The notes under the pieces: model-generated
The model's database searches: none
What the model was told of the DNA's origin: nothing
What the model saw: the letters and a program-made list of their open reading frames with translations, nothing else
From: SHZL01 sp963708905
Lineage (GTDB): Bacteria > Pseudomonadota > Gammaproteobacteria > Xanthomonadales > SZUA-36
Direction: 5' to 3'
Assembly (NCBI GenBank): GCA_963708905.1
Contig: CAVPUV010000057.1
Coordinates: 1-64,000 of the forward strand
Length of the DNA: 64,000 nt
Shown: piece after piece, positions 7,995 through 17,054 of the stretch
How positions within the stretch are numbered: the stretch's first letter is position 1
How the letters are laid out: the number at the start of each line of letters is the position of its first letter
Position numbers and translations under genes: made by a program

Positions 7995-10900
7995 TTATTG
8001 CGTATCGATGTCGATGATGGTACGGGCGATCTCGCCGCCGCCATCGTTGTGCTGCACGACACCGAGGTGACGCGTCCCGGCGGTAAGGCCGGTGTAATCG
8101 ACCGTGACGGTTTCGCTGGCCCCGGCCACGGCTGACGCCGGCGCGGCTGAGATTACCGCGTTGGCGTTGTCACCGAAGACCGGCTGCACCCAGGCGGTGT
8201 AAGCTATGGTGCCTGTCGGCGAGGAGAAGTAGTCGATCACGACAACGTAACCACCGGCCGGGGGATTGACCACATCGACCACCTCTTCGGAAGTTGCGCC
8301 GCCGCTGGACCCTAACGACACCAGCGGGTTGACGCCCGCGCAACCGTCGTCGGCGTAAAACAGCCGCAGATCCAGATCGGCCCCGAGCGGGGTGGTATCC
8401 GCATCGAAGGTCGCAAAACGGAAATGCGTATGCGCCGGCAGGTCGAAGCAGAACGCATCGAGCGGTTCGCTGGTGCCAACGCTGTCAACGATGCCCAGGC
8501 TTTCTTCGATGCCGCTCAGGACTGGTGTGTAAGCGCCGGTGTAGCCGAAGGTGACCGGAATATCCACCGAGCCGTCGGTGCCGCTGCCATCCACCTCTTC
8601 ATCCACATCAATCAGCACCGGCAGGATCGCGATCGGGCTGCGCGCCGGCGTCTGTCCGGAATCATTGTTCCAGGTCAGCGCGCCGAAGGTCCATTCACCC
8701 GGCACCAGGGCGCCGTTGGCGGTGAATTCAACCGTGAAAGTCTGCGTCTCGCCCTCGTTCAGCGTGAACACGCTTGGATCGACCACCACGTCAATGCCTG
8801 GAGGTGCTTCGACCGAAGCGGTGAACTCGGTGCCGTCGGGCGACACGCTGGTCACCGTGCGGGTCACGGTCTGACCGCCGATGAAAGCGCCGATGCCGAT
8901 CGAGGCCAGGTTCAGGTCACTGCCGTCGGTCGGGAAACCTAACCCTGTGACGAAGGCGCAGGATGCGTCGTTGAAGATCTGAACATTGTTCTCGCACGTG
9001 AACGCCACATAATCAAACAATCCGGCGTCGTACACCAGGCCCGGCGTGAACGCACCGGCCGGCACAATCGCGCCGGCACCGATATCGAAGGGATCGGCAT
9101 CTTCATCGCCAAAGGTCTTCTTCAGGTTCTGGCGCGCCGAGGTCATCAGCGCGGACCTGGCCATCGCCGGCGTCCAGTCCGGATGAGCTTCCTTCAACAG
9201 TGCAAAAACGCCCGCCACGTGCGGGCTGGCCATCGAGGTGCCGCTGATGGACTGGTAGGGCACGCCGCCGCTGGCGTTGGCGTTTGCTTGCAGGGTTTCG
9301 GCTGCAATGATACCCACGCCAGGCGCGGCCACATCGGGCTTGATCACATCGAGCGCGCCGCCGTTCGGCCCGCGCGAGGAGAAGCCGGCGATACGATTGT
9401 CGGCGGAGACGACGCTGGCGGGATCAAGCGTGGCATTGACACCCACAGCACCGGCCATTGCGTCGCCGTCCGAAAAACCCACCATCACGCCCGGGATCGT
9501 GGTGCCCGGAGCTGACATTACGATCGGATCGAAACGGTCCGGGAGGGTTCCATCGTTGTAGACGATGATCGCACTGGCGCCGGCGGCCGCCGCGTTGTTG
9601 TACTTTTCGCTGAAGGAGCACACGCCGCGTATCGACAAGGCGATACCGGATATTGGGGCGTTCAGTGCGGTGCAGCCGTCGGGCGGATCGGTCAAGGTCA
9701 CGTCGTCGGTAATCGCACCGGTGTCGGCCAGCACCACGGGTCCGGCGCCTTCCAGCGCGGTCTTGTCGCCGGCGATGCCAGCAGGCGCGTTAACGGTGAC
9801 GAAAAAATCAAACACTTCATCGTCCTGGGCCGCGCCGACCGCTGTAACCCAGGGCACGCCGGCCGGCGTGCCGGTGGTCTGCGCGCCCGGTCCGTCGTTG
9901 CCGTTGGAAACGGCGACGAATACGCCCGCATCAGCCGCGAACAGGAAGGCAATATCATCCGGAGCGGCGAAGGACGTGCTGGATCCGCCGATGGAGAAAT
10001 TGATCACATCGACGCCATCCGCCACGGCCTGGTCGATGGCAGCCGCGGAGTCCGAACTGGCGCAGCCGCCGCCATTGGGATCGATTTCATCGTCCCAGCA
10101 CACTTTGTAGGCGGCGATGCGGGCGCGCGGAGCAATGCCGCTGACGGGCAGGCCGTTCAGCGTGTTGAGTGGGCCCTCGTTGCCGCCGGCGGTGCTCGAA
10201 GTGTGACTGCCGTGACCGTCGCTGTCGCGGGCCGACAGGAATTCCGAAGGCAGGATGCCGGAACTGGCGTGGCCGAAACCGGCCACGTAGTAGCGCGCGC
10301 CGATCAGCTTGTTGTTGCAAAGGTCCTGCGACCACTGCTCACCCGATTGGCAGCTGCCGTGCCAAGTCGCCGGCGGTGGACCGTAAGCCAGGTTCTTCTT
10401 GCCGTTGGAGCCGGTTTCATGGGAAAAATCGACCTGGTCGGAAAAGCTCGGGTGTTCCGGCCATACGCCGGTGTCGATCATGCCGATAATGATGTCCTCA
10501 CCCTTGCCCTCAAGATCCCAGACGCCGCCACCACCGGTGAGGCCGAGGTAATCGGGCGTGCTGTCGGTAGTCGGCTGGCGGATTTCATCGCGCCAGATCT
10601 GCACGACGTCGTCACGCGCCCGCAACGCGTCGACCTGCGCCGCGGTGAGAACCGCCGCAAACCCGTTCAGGGCGTAGTAGTAGCTGTAGATCTTTTCCCT
10701 TGCGCCGACGGAACCCAGCGCCTGGTCATGCGTCGAATCCAGGTAAGCTACATATTTCTTGACGTTGGCGCTATTGGGATTGATCTTCTGCCCCTTGCCG
10801 GGCTTGGTGGCCTTGAGGTTGCCTGTACCGCCTGCGTAGGCGACGGCCGGATCCGCTTTCATCTGCACGATGAAAACGGCGGACTTTGTTGCTGCGGCGG

Positions 10901-11006
10901 GAATTTTCGCCGCGTTGTACTCGACCGGGTTAATTTCGGCTTGCGCGGCGCCAAAACCGCTCAGTCCGATTAAAATCGACAGGGAGAAACGTTTTAAAAC
11001 TCGCAT
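7995..11006 (-). CDS. Secreted subtilisin-like serine protease (S8) with PA domain
   Basis: This 1003-residue exported endopeptidase has a signal peptide (MRVLKRFSLSILIG to about AAQA), an I9-type propeptide (about 40-145), and a peptidase domain with catalytic Asp near 178 (MIDTGVWPEHPSF), His near 265 (DGHGSHTSS) and Ser near 591 (SGTSMASPHVAG). A protease-associated insert (about 420-530) splits the catalytic domain, as in plant cucumisin-like subtilases. The C-terminus has fibronectin-III-like and pre-peptidase-like beta domains. The start is at 11006 because GGAGG lies about 9 bp upstream; the longer open frame to 11588 lacks a signal peptide at its beginning. It is probably extracellular. 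Confidence 0.88.
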   Translation of the reverse strand: MRVLKRFSLSILIGLSGFGAAQAEINPVEYNAAKIPAAATKSAVFIVQMKADPAVAYAGGTGNLKATKPGKGQKINPNSANVKKYVAYLDSTHDQALGSVGAREKIYSYYYALNGFAAVLTAAQVDALRARDDVVQIWRDEIRQPTTDSTPDYLGLTGGGGVWDLEGKGEDIIIGMIDTGVWPEHPSFSDQVDFSHETGSNGKKNLAYGPPPATWHGSCQSGEQWSQDLCNNKLIGARYYVAGFGHASSGILPSEFLSARDSDGHGSHTSSTAGGNEGPLNTLNGLPVSGIAPRARIAAYKVCWDDEIDPNGGGCASSDSAAAIDQAVADGVDVINFSIGGSSTSFAAPDDIAFLFAADAGVFVAVSNGNDGPGAQTTGTPAGVPWVTAVGAAQDDEVFDFFVTVNAPAGIAGDKTALEGAGPVVLADTGAITDDVTLTDPPDGCTALNAPISGIALSIRGVCSFSEKYNNAAAAGASAIIVYNDGTLPDRFDPIVMSAPGTTIPGVMVGFSDGDAMAGAVGVNATLDPASVVSADNRIAGFSSRGPNGGALDVIKPDVAAPGVGIIAAETLQANANASGGVPYQSISGTSMASPHVAGVFALLKEAHPDWTPAMARSALMTSARQNLKKTFGDEDADPFDIGAGAIVPAGAFTPGLVYDAGLFDYVAFTCENNVQIFNDASCAFVTGLGFPTDGSDLNLASIGIGAFIGGQTVTRTVTSVSPDGTEFTASVEAPPGIDVVVDPSVFTLNEGETQTFTVEFTANGALVPGEWTFGALTWNNDSGQTPARSPIAILPVLIDVDEEVDGSGTDGSVDIPVTFGYTGAYTPVLSGIEESLGIVDSVGTSEPLDAFCFDLPAHTHFRFATFDADTTPLGADLDLRLFYADDGCAGVNPLVSLGSSGGATSEEVVDVVNPPAGGYVVVIDYFSSPTGTIAYTAWVQPVFGDNANAVISAAPASAVAGASETVTVDYTGLTAGTRHLGVVQHNDGGGEIARTIIDIDTQ

Positions 11007-11327
11007 GATGTCTTTACCTCCAGTGGTAGAGTCACTCCCGGAGCGGCCATGCTGTGACCTGAGGGGCATAGAGGTCAGGGCCAGTATCAAATGAACTCGG
11101 GACATGAATAAAGAAGTGAGTTGGCAATTATCCAAACCGCAATGACCGAATGTGATGTTTTGCAAACCAACAAGAACAAGTTTTTGCGCAGTAACAGGGG
11201 CAGGGTAGTCGTCGCAACGCTCATTGTCAATTTTGCCATACGGTTCGTCTGCGCCCGTGCGAAATATCACTGCAGCTGGCACAATAGCCGCCACGGTCCG
11301 GATCGTTTGACGCGACAGGGAGAATTT
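11007..11327. promoter_or_regulatory. Divergent intergenic region, protease and TRAP operon
   Basis: This 321 bp gap lies between two divergent transcription units and must hold both promoters. Frames from both neighbours stay open through it but resemble no known protein. No clear operator was seen. Confidence 0.3.
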
Positions 11328-12242
11328 GTGAGCTGGAAAATCTTTTCGCGACGGCCGGCAAAAAATACATGCTTTGAACAAGTCCGGTTGGTTTTCCTGC
11401 CGGCCTTGTCGATAGTGCTGACCATGGTTCTGCTGGTGGGCTGCGCCAGCATGGTTGCCTCTGCCGGCAGTAGTTTGGCCAGCAACCTGACCGTCGCCAT
11501 GATGAACCAGGACGATCCCGATATCGTGCGCGACGGGGCGCCGGCCTACTTGCTGATGCTGGACAGTTTTGTCGAAGGTTCGCCGCACAATCAGGCAGTT
11601 CTGGGCGCTGCGGCCGAGTTATACGCTGCTTATGGCGTGGTGTTCGTCGATGATCCCGAGCGCGCGAAGCGCCTTACCGGCAGGGCGCGGTCCTATGGCC
11701 GGCGCACGCTCTGCGCCGCCAATAAGGACGCATGTGGTATCTGGGAATTGCCGTACCAGGATTTTGTTATCCGGCTGGGGCAGCTGCGAGAAAAAGACGC
11801 GGGAGCCCTGTATACCTTTGCCCTCAGCTGGATCGCCTACATTCGCGCGCACAGTGATGATTTTTCCGCGCTGGCGCGTTTGCCCCAGGTCGAAGCCAGC
11901 CTGTTGGCGGTGCAGAAACTGAGTCCTGGCTATAAAGAAACCGAGGTGGAACATTATCTCGGCATCATGAATACCATTCGCCCGCCGGCGTTGGGGGGGG
12001 ATTTCGACTCCGGTCTGGCCCATTTCAGGCGTGCGATGGAACTTTCCGCGGGCCATGATCTCAGCATCAAGGTCGATTGCGCACTCTATTATGCACGTCC
12101 GTTATATGACCGCGAACTGCACGACCGTTTATTGCACGAGGTAATCGACGCCGAGCCCGTCCTGCAGGGTTACACCCTGTTCAATACCCTGGCGCAGAAA
12201 CAGGCGCGGCAGCTGCTGGACAGCGCGGATGGCTTTTTTTGA
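11328..12242 (+). CDS. TRAP transporter TatT-component lipoprotein
   Basis: This 304-residue lipoprotein has the lipobox LVGC at the end of a hydrophobic segment (MVLLVGCASM). The rest is all-helical and TPR-like, as in TatT (T component) proteins that trimerise and accompany the DctP-type receptor of TRAP-T systems. The GTG at 11328 is preceded at about 5 bp by AGGGAGA, which decides the start. It heads an operon with DctP, DctQ and DctM, with 31 bp to dctP. It probably acts in the periplasm, handing a hydrophobic or other organic ligand to the receptor. Confidence 0.8.
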   Translation: MSWKIFSRRPAKNTCFEQVRLVFLPALSIVLTMVLLVGCASMVASAGSSLASNLTVAMMNQDDPDIVRDGAPAYLLMLDSFVEGSPHNQAVLGAAAELYAAYGVVFVDDPERAKRLTGRARSYGRRTLCAANKDACGIWELPYQDFVIRLGQLREKDAGALYTFALSWIAYIRAHSDDFSALARLPQVEASLLAVQKLSPGYKETEVEHYLGIMNTIRPPALGGDFDSGLAHFRRAMELSAGHDLSIKVDCALYYARPLYDRELHDRLLHEVIDAEPVLQGYTLFNTLAQKQARQLLDSADGFF

Positions 12243-12273
12243 ACACGATTTTTTCCATGGCGGTGATATTTCC

Positions 12274-13299
12274 ATGAACACGAGACTCATGCTGGCGGTG
12301 ATTTTCTGGGGGCTTATAGGCACTGCACCGGTGCATGCCCAAACCCTCAAGATAGCAACGATTGCGCCGGAAGGTTCATCCTGGATGAATGACATGCGTG
12401 CGGGTGCGGACGAAATACAGCAACGCAGCAATGGCCGTGTGGCCTTCAAATTCTACGGTGGTGGTGTGCAAGGCAACGACAAGCAGGTACAGCGGAAAAT
12501 GCGTTCTGGCCAGCTGCATGGCGGTGCATTCACTTCCGGCTCGATGTCCAATTTCCAAAAGAATGCCGACCTGTACGCCTTGCCCATGATGTTCAACGAC
12601 GCCGATGAAGTAATGTACGTGCGCACGAAACTCGACCCCGTGCTGCGGCAACAATTGGAGGATGCCGGCTATGTGAATTTCGGCTTTGCCGGTGGCGGCT
12701 TTGCCTACATGATGTCCAACCGATCGCTGCGCTCGCTGGCCGATCTCAGTGGCCAGAAAGTGTGGACACCGGAAGGGGATGAGATATCGTACGCAGCATT
12801 GAAAGCCCTGGGTGTGGCGCCGGTGACCATGCCCCTGACCGATGTCATGACCGGGCTGCAGACGGATTTGCTGAACAGTGTGACGGTATCGCCGGTCGGC
12901 GCCGTGGTGTTGCAGTGGCATACCCGGCTGAAATACATCACCGACTTGCCGGTGGCTTACGTCTATGCCGCCATCCTGATTGAACGCAAGGCCTTTGATC
13001 GTATCCCACCGCAGGATCAAACCCTCGTGCGCGAAGTCATGGAGCGGATCTATCGCCAATTCGATGAAAAAAGCATGGCCGATAATGACCATGCCTTGCA
13101 GGCATTGCAGGAAAGTGGCCTGCAACTGGTGAAGCCGGAGCAGGCGGAAGTGCAGTCCTGGCGGGAAATGGTCACCCGCTCACATCGTGAGCAGGCGCAG
13201 GCGGGTGTGTTCGACCTGGCGCTGCTGGATCAACTGCAAGACCTGCTGGATGACTATCGCAGCGGCAAAGGGCGGGTGAAGACAGTGGATCAACCTTGA
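12274..13299 (+). CDS. dctP: TRAP transporter substrate-binding protein (DctP family)
   Basis: This 341-residue periplasmic receptor of a sodium-coupled TRAP transporter has a signal peptide ending at VHAQ. The mature part opens LKIATIAPEGSSWMNDM, typical of the family, and carries the conserved Arg region MSNRSLRSLADLSGQKVW that usually contacts a substrate carboxylate. I chose the ATG at 12274 because it starts the signal peptide; the frame is open from 12229. The gene overlaps dctQ by 4 bp. The ligand cannot be read from the sequence; TatT association suggests a TRAP-T subtype. Confidence 0.88.
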   Translation: MNTRLMLAVIFWGLIGTAPVHAQTLKIATIAPEGSSWMNDMRAGADEIQQRSNGRVAFKFYGGGVQGNDKQVQRKMRSGQLHGGAFTSGSMSNFQKNADLYALPMMFNDADEVMYVRTKLDPVLRQQLEDAGYVNFGFAGGGFAYMMSNRSLRSLADLSGQKVWTPEGDEISYAALKALGVAPVTMPLTDVMTGLQTDLLNSVTVSPVGAVVLQWHTRLKYITDLPVAYVYAAILIERKAFDRIPPQDQTLVREVMERIYRQFDEKSMADNDHALQALQESGLQLVKPEQAEVQSWREMVTRSHREQAQAGVFDLALLDQLQDLLDDYRSGKGRVKTVDQP

Positions 13300-13805
13300 C
13301 TGCGCGACGTACATGGCTGGCTTTGGCTGATAAAGCCGGCCGGCTGCTGGAAGATGCGGTTCTGGTCTCCATCCTCAGCGGCATGATCCTGTTGGCCGCC
13401 GGTCAAATTCTTCTGCGCAATGCGTTCGACGTGGGTTTTATCTGGACGGATGAGCTGCTGCGCATGTTGGTGCTATGGATTGCGCTGGCGGGCGCCGTGG
13501 CGGCCAGCCGCGAGGACAAACAGATCAATATCGCGGTACTGGACCGCTTGCTGCCGGATAAACTCGCGGCCATCAGCAAGATTCTCGTCCACGCTTTCGC
13601 TGCTGCTGTGTGCGGCATGGTCACAGCCGTCAGCGTGCAGTTCGTGCGCAGCTCGTATGCTTACGGTGATGTGCTGCTGGGCCAGGTACCGGCATGGTTG
13701 TTGCAACTGGTGTTGCCGCTGGGCTTTGCACTGATCACCTGGCGTTACAGCTTGTTCACGGTTGGCGGCCTGCTGCGGATGCGGCAAAGAAAGCCCGCAG
13801 ATTAA
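13296..13805 (+). CDS. dctQ: TRAP transporter small permease (DctQ)
   Basis: This 169-residue inner-membrane protein has four predicted helices. The family motif region FIWTDELLRMLVLWIALAGA followed by AASREDKQINI is the DctQ signature. The likely start is a TTG at 13296 that overlaps the dctP stop (TTGA), implying translational coupling; no suitable in-frame ATG occurs before the first helix. It forms the membrane unit with DctM. Confidence 0.82.
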   Translation: MTARRTWLALADKAGRLLEDAVLVSILSGMILLAAGQILLRNAFDVGFIWTDELLRMLVLWIALAGAVAASREDKQINIAVLDRLLPDKLAAISKILVHAFAAAVCGMVTAVSVQFVRSSYAYGDVLLGQVPAWLLQLVLPLGFALITWRYSLFTVGGLLRMRQRKPAD

Positions 13806-13810
13806 GCGCC

Positions 13811-15070
13811 GTGGGTGCGGTCATTGCCATCGTGTTGCTGTTACTGGCCTTGCTGGGCGCACCCCTGTTCGCCGTGATCGCAGCCAGCGCGATGTGGGGC
13901 TATCAGCAGCAAGGCATCGACTTGCAGGCCATCGCCATAGAATTCTACGGCATCGCCGAAATGCCCATTTTACTGGCCATCCCCCTGTTTACCTTTGCCG
14001 GTTACCTGCTGAGCGAGAGCGCCGCGCCACAGCGGCTGGTGCGGCTGACACAGGCCGTGCTGGGCTGGATGCCCGCGGGGCTGGCCATTGTTTCGCTGGC
14101 AGCGTGCGCGCTGTTTACCGCATTTACCGGCGCATCGGGCGTCACCATCATCGCCCTCGGGGCCTTGTTGTTCCCGGCGCTGCAACAGGCCGGTTATCCG
14201 GAAAAATTCAACCTCGGCCTGGTGACATCGGCCGGCAGCCTGGGCCTGCTGTTCGCTCCCTCCCTGCCTTTGATTCTGTATGGCGTGGTGGCGGAAATTT
14301 CCATCGAGGACCTGTTCCGGGCAGGCCTGTTGCCGGGCATCCTGATGTTGCTGGCCTTATCCGGCTACAGCGTGTGGAAAAACCGCGCACAACGGACGCC
14401 GCTGGCGCATTTCTCCTGGCCCGAGGTGCGCGCCGCCGTGCGCGACGCCAAATGGGAAATCCCGTTGCCGGTGGTGGTGCTGGGCGGGATCTACAGCGGT
14501 TATTTCGCCATTTCCGAAGCGGCAGCAGTGACAGCGCTTTATGTGTTGATTGTGGAGGTATTGATTCTGCGCGAAATTCCCTGGCGCAGGTTGCCTGGCA
14601 TCATGCGTCATTCCATGATGCTGGTGGGCGGTATCCTGATTATTCTCGGCATGTCACTGGCATCGACCAATTACATGATCGATGCCGGAATACCGCAGAA
14701 ACTGCTCGCTCTGGTCGGCGCCTGGGTGAACAGCGAATTCACGTTTTTGCTGCTGTTGTTGCTGTTCCTGCTGGTTTTAGGCGCCATCCTGGACATCTTT
14801 TCCGCCACCGTGCTGGTCGTGCCCCTCATTCTTCCCGTGGCGATTCAATTTGGCGTGCACCCTGTTCACCTGGGCATCGTGTTCCTTGCCGCCATGCAAC
14901 TGGGCTACCTGACGCCGCCGGTAGGGCTTAACCTGTTTATCGCCAGCTACCGCTTTGAGCGCAGCATTGTAGAGATTTACCTGTCCACCCTGCCGTTTTT
15001 CCTGTTCCTGCTGGCGTGCGTAGCGGTGATCGCTTTCTGGCCCTGGTTGTCCCTGGTCCTGCTGTCTTGA
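13811..15070 (+). CDS. dctM: TRAP transporter large permease (DctM)
   Basis: This protein of about 419 residues and 11-12 transmembrane segments is the ion-coupled transport subunit. Signatures include ALFTAFTGASGVTIIALGAL, GLVTSAGSLGLLFAPSLPLI, a GAILDIFSATVLVVPLILP segment, and MQLGYLTPPVGLNLFIAS near the end. I place the start at GTG 13811, which gives the usual family length; the frame remains open further upstream inside dctQ. It is the last gene of the TRAP operon. Confidence 0.85.
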   Translation: MGAVIAIVLLLLALLGAPLFAVIAASAMWGYQQQGIDLQAIAIEFYGIAEMPILLAIPLFTFAGYLLSESAAPQRLVRLTQAVLGWMPAGLAIVSLAACALFTAFTGASGVTIIALGALLFPALQQAGYPEKFNLGLVTSAGSLGLLFAPSLPLILYGVVAEISIEDLFRAGLLPGILMLLALSGYSVWKNRAQRTPLAHFSWPEVRAAVRDAKWEIPLPVVVLGGIYSGYFAISEAAAVTALYVLIVEVLILREIPWRRLPGIMRHSMMLVGGILIILGMSLASTNYMIDAGIPQKLLALVGAWVNSEFTFLLLLLLFLLVLGAILDIFSATVLVVPLILPVAIQFGVHPVHLGIVFLAAMQLGYLTPPVGLNLFIASYRFERSIVEIYLSTLPFFLFLLACVAVIAFWPWLSLVLLS

Positions 15071-15243
15071 TTGAAGTCAAGAGAACGACTGTGTTACTGA
15101 ATTCGGGGAAGTTTTTGCGGATATGATTGAACTAAATAGACAATGTACAGCCCAATGGCTGTAGCATGACCGGGGTCACGTGATGGTTTGCTGGTTCCCG
15201 TCATACTGAATGCAGATTTCTGCCGTATGAATCTGGAATGGTA

Positions 15244-15573
15244 ATGAAGTTTATTGTCCTGTTGCTTGTTCTTGCAATCATGCTCCCGCCGGTGCAGGCG
15301 GGTGGCTGTGATATGGAAACAGGACATACCAGCGCACATCAAATGCCAGCAACGGATAACGGCGACCAAACATGTTGTGATTCCGGGCAAACGGAACCGC
15401 CACAAGGCTGCAGCAGCGATATGCTCTGCGGTTTCTGTAGCGCAAGTACCTTGAGCATTCCCGCTACACCCCGATTCAGCGTGATCTGGCAACATCATTA
15501 TTCCCGCAATACCTCCTCAGGCGCAGTTGCGCCCAGTCATTCCTCACCTTTGTTCCGTCCTCCCATTTCCTGA
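15244..15573 (+). CDS. Small secreted Cys/His-rich protein upstream of RND efflux genes
   Basis: An unrecognised protein of 109-111 residues. It has a signal peptide (MKFIVLLLVLAIMLPPVQAG) and then Cys/His/Met-rich stretches such as GGCDMETGH, TCCDSG and CSSDMLCGFC. It lies about 100 bp ahead of a CusCBA-type operon, the position often held by small periplasmic metal-binding or regulatory proteins such as CzcI. A metal role is inference from composition and position. ATG codons at 15238 and 15244 are both possible starts. Confidence 0.6.
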   Translation: MKFIVLLLVLAIMLPPVQAGGCDMETGHTSAHQMPATDNGDQTCCDSGQTEPPQGCSSDMLCGFCSASTLSIPATPRFSVIWQHHYSRNTSSGAVAPSHSSPLFRPPIS

Positions 15574-15671
15574 TTCCGTCCTGCACGGGCCTGGTAAGTT
15601 CAGGTCCTGGTCAATAAGCGATTGATAAACCCGAACGCCGTCTGGCGTTCACAGGATATTTGGAGAACGTC

Positions 15672-17054
15672 ATGTTATGTACTTGGCACTCACCACGCTG
15701 TGAGCCAGCAGCATTTCGCTGCGCTTGCGCGCGCGGCATCGCCCTGGTTCTTGCGAGCTTGCCGCGGCCGGGCCATGGCCTTGCGGCTCGCCGCGGGCAC
15801 GCGCGTGCCGCCATTACCGCGTTGCTGCTGCTCGTGCTGGTAACGCAGCCCGCAATCGCTGCGGCTGAGCGTCTGCCAGGCGAGGACGTTGCTTCCATCC
15901 GCTCCTGGCTGTACACAAACAACCCGCAATTGCAGGCACTGCAAGCCGAGGCCGAAGCCGCCGAGGCAAGGATCTTTCCGGCTGGTGCTTTGCCCGACCC
16001 CATGGGGTCGATGGAACTGGACGACATTGACCGGAATAGTCCCTCGCTGCTGCCCGGCAACGTCGGCGTCACAACGTACCGGGTGCGGCAACTGTTTCCG
16101 CTGTGGGGCAAGCGCGAGTTGTCCCGCGAGGTCGCGCGCAATGCGGCCGAGGCGGCGCGCTTCGAACGTGACGCGGCCGCGCTGGAGTTGTTCGCTCAGG
16201 CCGAAGAAGCCTACGTGCGCTACTGGCATGCCCGCGAAGCTGTCACCGTCATCGACCGCTTGATCGCGCTGCTGGAACAGGTCGAGGAAATCGCGGGTGT
16301 GCGCTACGCCGTGGGGTTGGCGGCGCAGCAAGATTCGATCCGGGCGCAGGTCGAGCGCACGACGATGCAAGGTGAACGCATCGAGCGCCTGGCGATACGG
16401 CGTGAGGCGACAGCCGCCTTGAACGCCGTCCTTGGTCGCCGGGCCGATGCACCGTTGGCTGAGCCCACCGCATTACCGCTGCTGGTGGTCGATGACGGCG
16501 CCCTTGCCGCGTCGCTGCAGCGGCTCGAGCGTGGAGCGCACCCGGCGTTGCGGGCCAGCATGGCGATGGTCAGTGCTGCCAGCAACAACGTGGATCTGGA
16601 GCGGCGCAACCGCTACCCGGACCTGTCGGTGAGCCTCGGCGCGATGCAGCGCGGTGATCGCCTGGATGGCTACGAACTGATGCTGGAAGTGAATATTCCA
16701 TTGCAGCAGCATGCCCGCCGTGAACGCGAGCGCGAGTCGCGCCTGCTCGAAGACGCGGCACTCGCCCGCACAGAGGCCGCCCGCGTCGAACTCGAAGGCC
16801 GCATCGGATCCGCCTGGGCCCGCTGGACCAGTGCCCGGGAACAGCGCGCGCTGATTGAGCAGACCCTGCTGCCGCAGTCGGATGCGAACTTCAAATCGGC
16901 ACTGGCGAGCTATCAGGTTGGCGAAGTCGACTTCGCGACCCTGCTCGAAGCCCTGCGCGGATGGCAGGGCGCCGACCTGGCACGCGTGGACGCCACCCGC
17001 GACGAACTTTTGGGCGCTGCTGCCGTGCGCGCCATCAATGGAGATACACAATGA
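15672..17054 (+). CDS. Outer-membrane efflux protein, TolC family (CusC/CzcC-like)
   Basis: This TolC-family protein of about 460 residues has long helical stretches rich in Ala, Glu and Arg and two repeated halves: PQLQALQAEAEAAEARIFPA early and NPTGV-like pore-region patterns later. It forms the outer-membrane channel of the tripartite metal pump encoded downstream. GGAG lies about 6 bp before the ATG at 15672, which I take as the start. An Arg/Ala-rich stretch of about 45 residues precedes the hydrophobic segment AAITALLLLVLVTQPAIA, so the signal peptide is unusually long. It overlaps the next gene by 4 bp (ATGA). Confidence 0.85.
   Translation: MLCTWHSPRCEPAAFRCACARGIALVLASLPRPGHGLAARRGHARAAITALLLLVLVTQPAIAAAERLPGEDVASIRSWLYTNNPQLQALQAEAEAAEARIFPAGALPDPMGSMELDDIDRNSPSLLPGNVGVTTYRVRQLFPLWGKRELSREVARNAAEAARFERDAAALELFAQAEEAYVRYWHAREAVTVIDRLIALLEQVEEIAGVRYAVGLAAQQDSIRAQVERTTMQGERIERLAIRREATAALNAVLGRRADAPLAEPTALPLLVVDDGALAASLQRLERGAHPALRASMAMVSAASNNVDLERRNRYPDLSVSLGAMQRGDRLDGYELMLEVNIPLQQHARRERERESRLLEDAALARTEAARVELEGRIGSAWARWTSAREQRALIEQTLLPQSDANFKSALASYQVGEVDFATLLEALRGWQGADLARVDATRDELLGAAAVRAINGDTQ

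Noticed and set aside
11007..11588. N-terminal extension of the S8 protease frame
   Set aside because: No homology, no ribosome site at its beginning, and it runs through the divergent promoter region; the GGAGG-preceded ATG at 11006 begins a signal peptide.
13762..14931. Second long frame over dctM
   Set aside because: Arg/Gly/His-rich shadow frame; the dctM frame has consistent transmembrane segments and family motifs.
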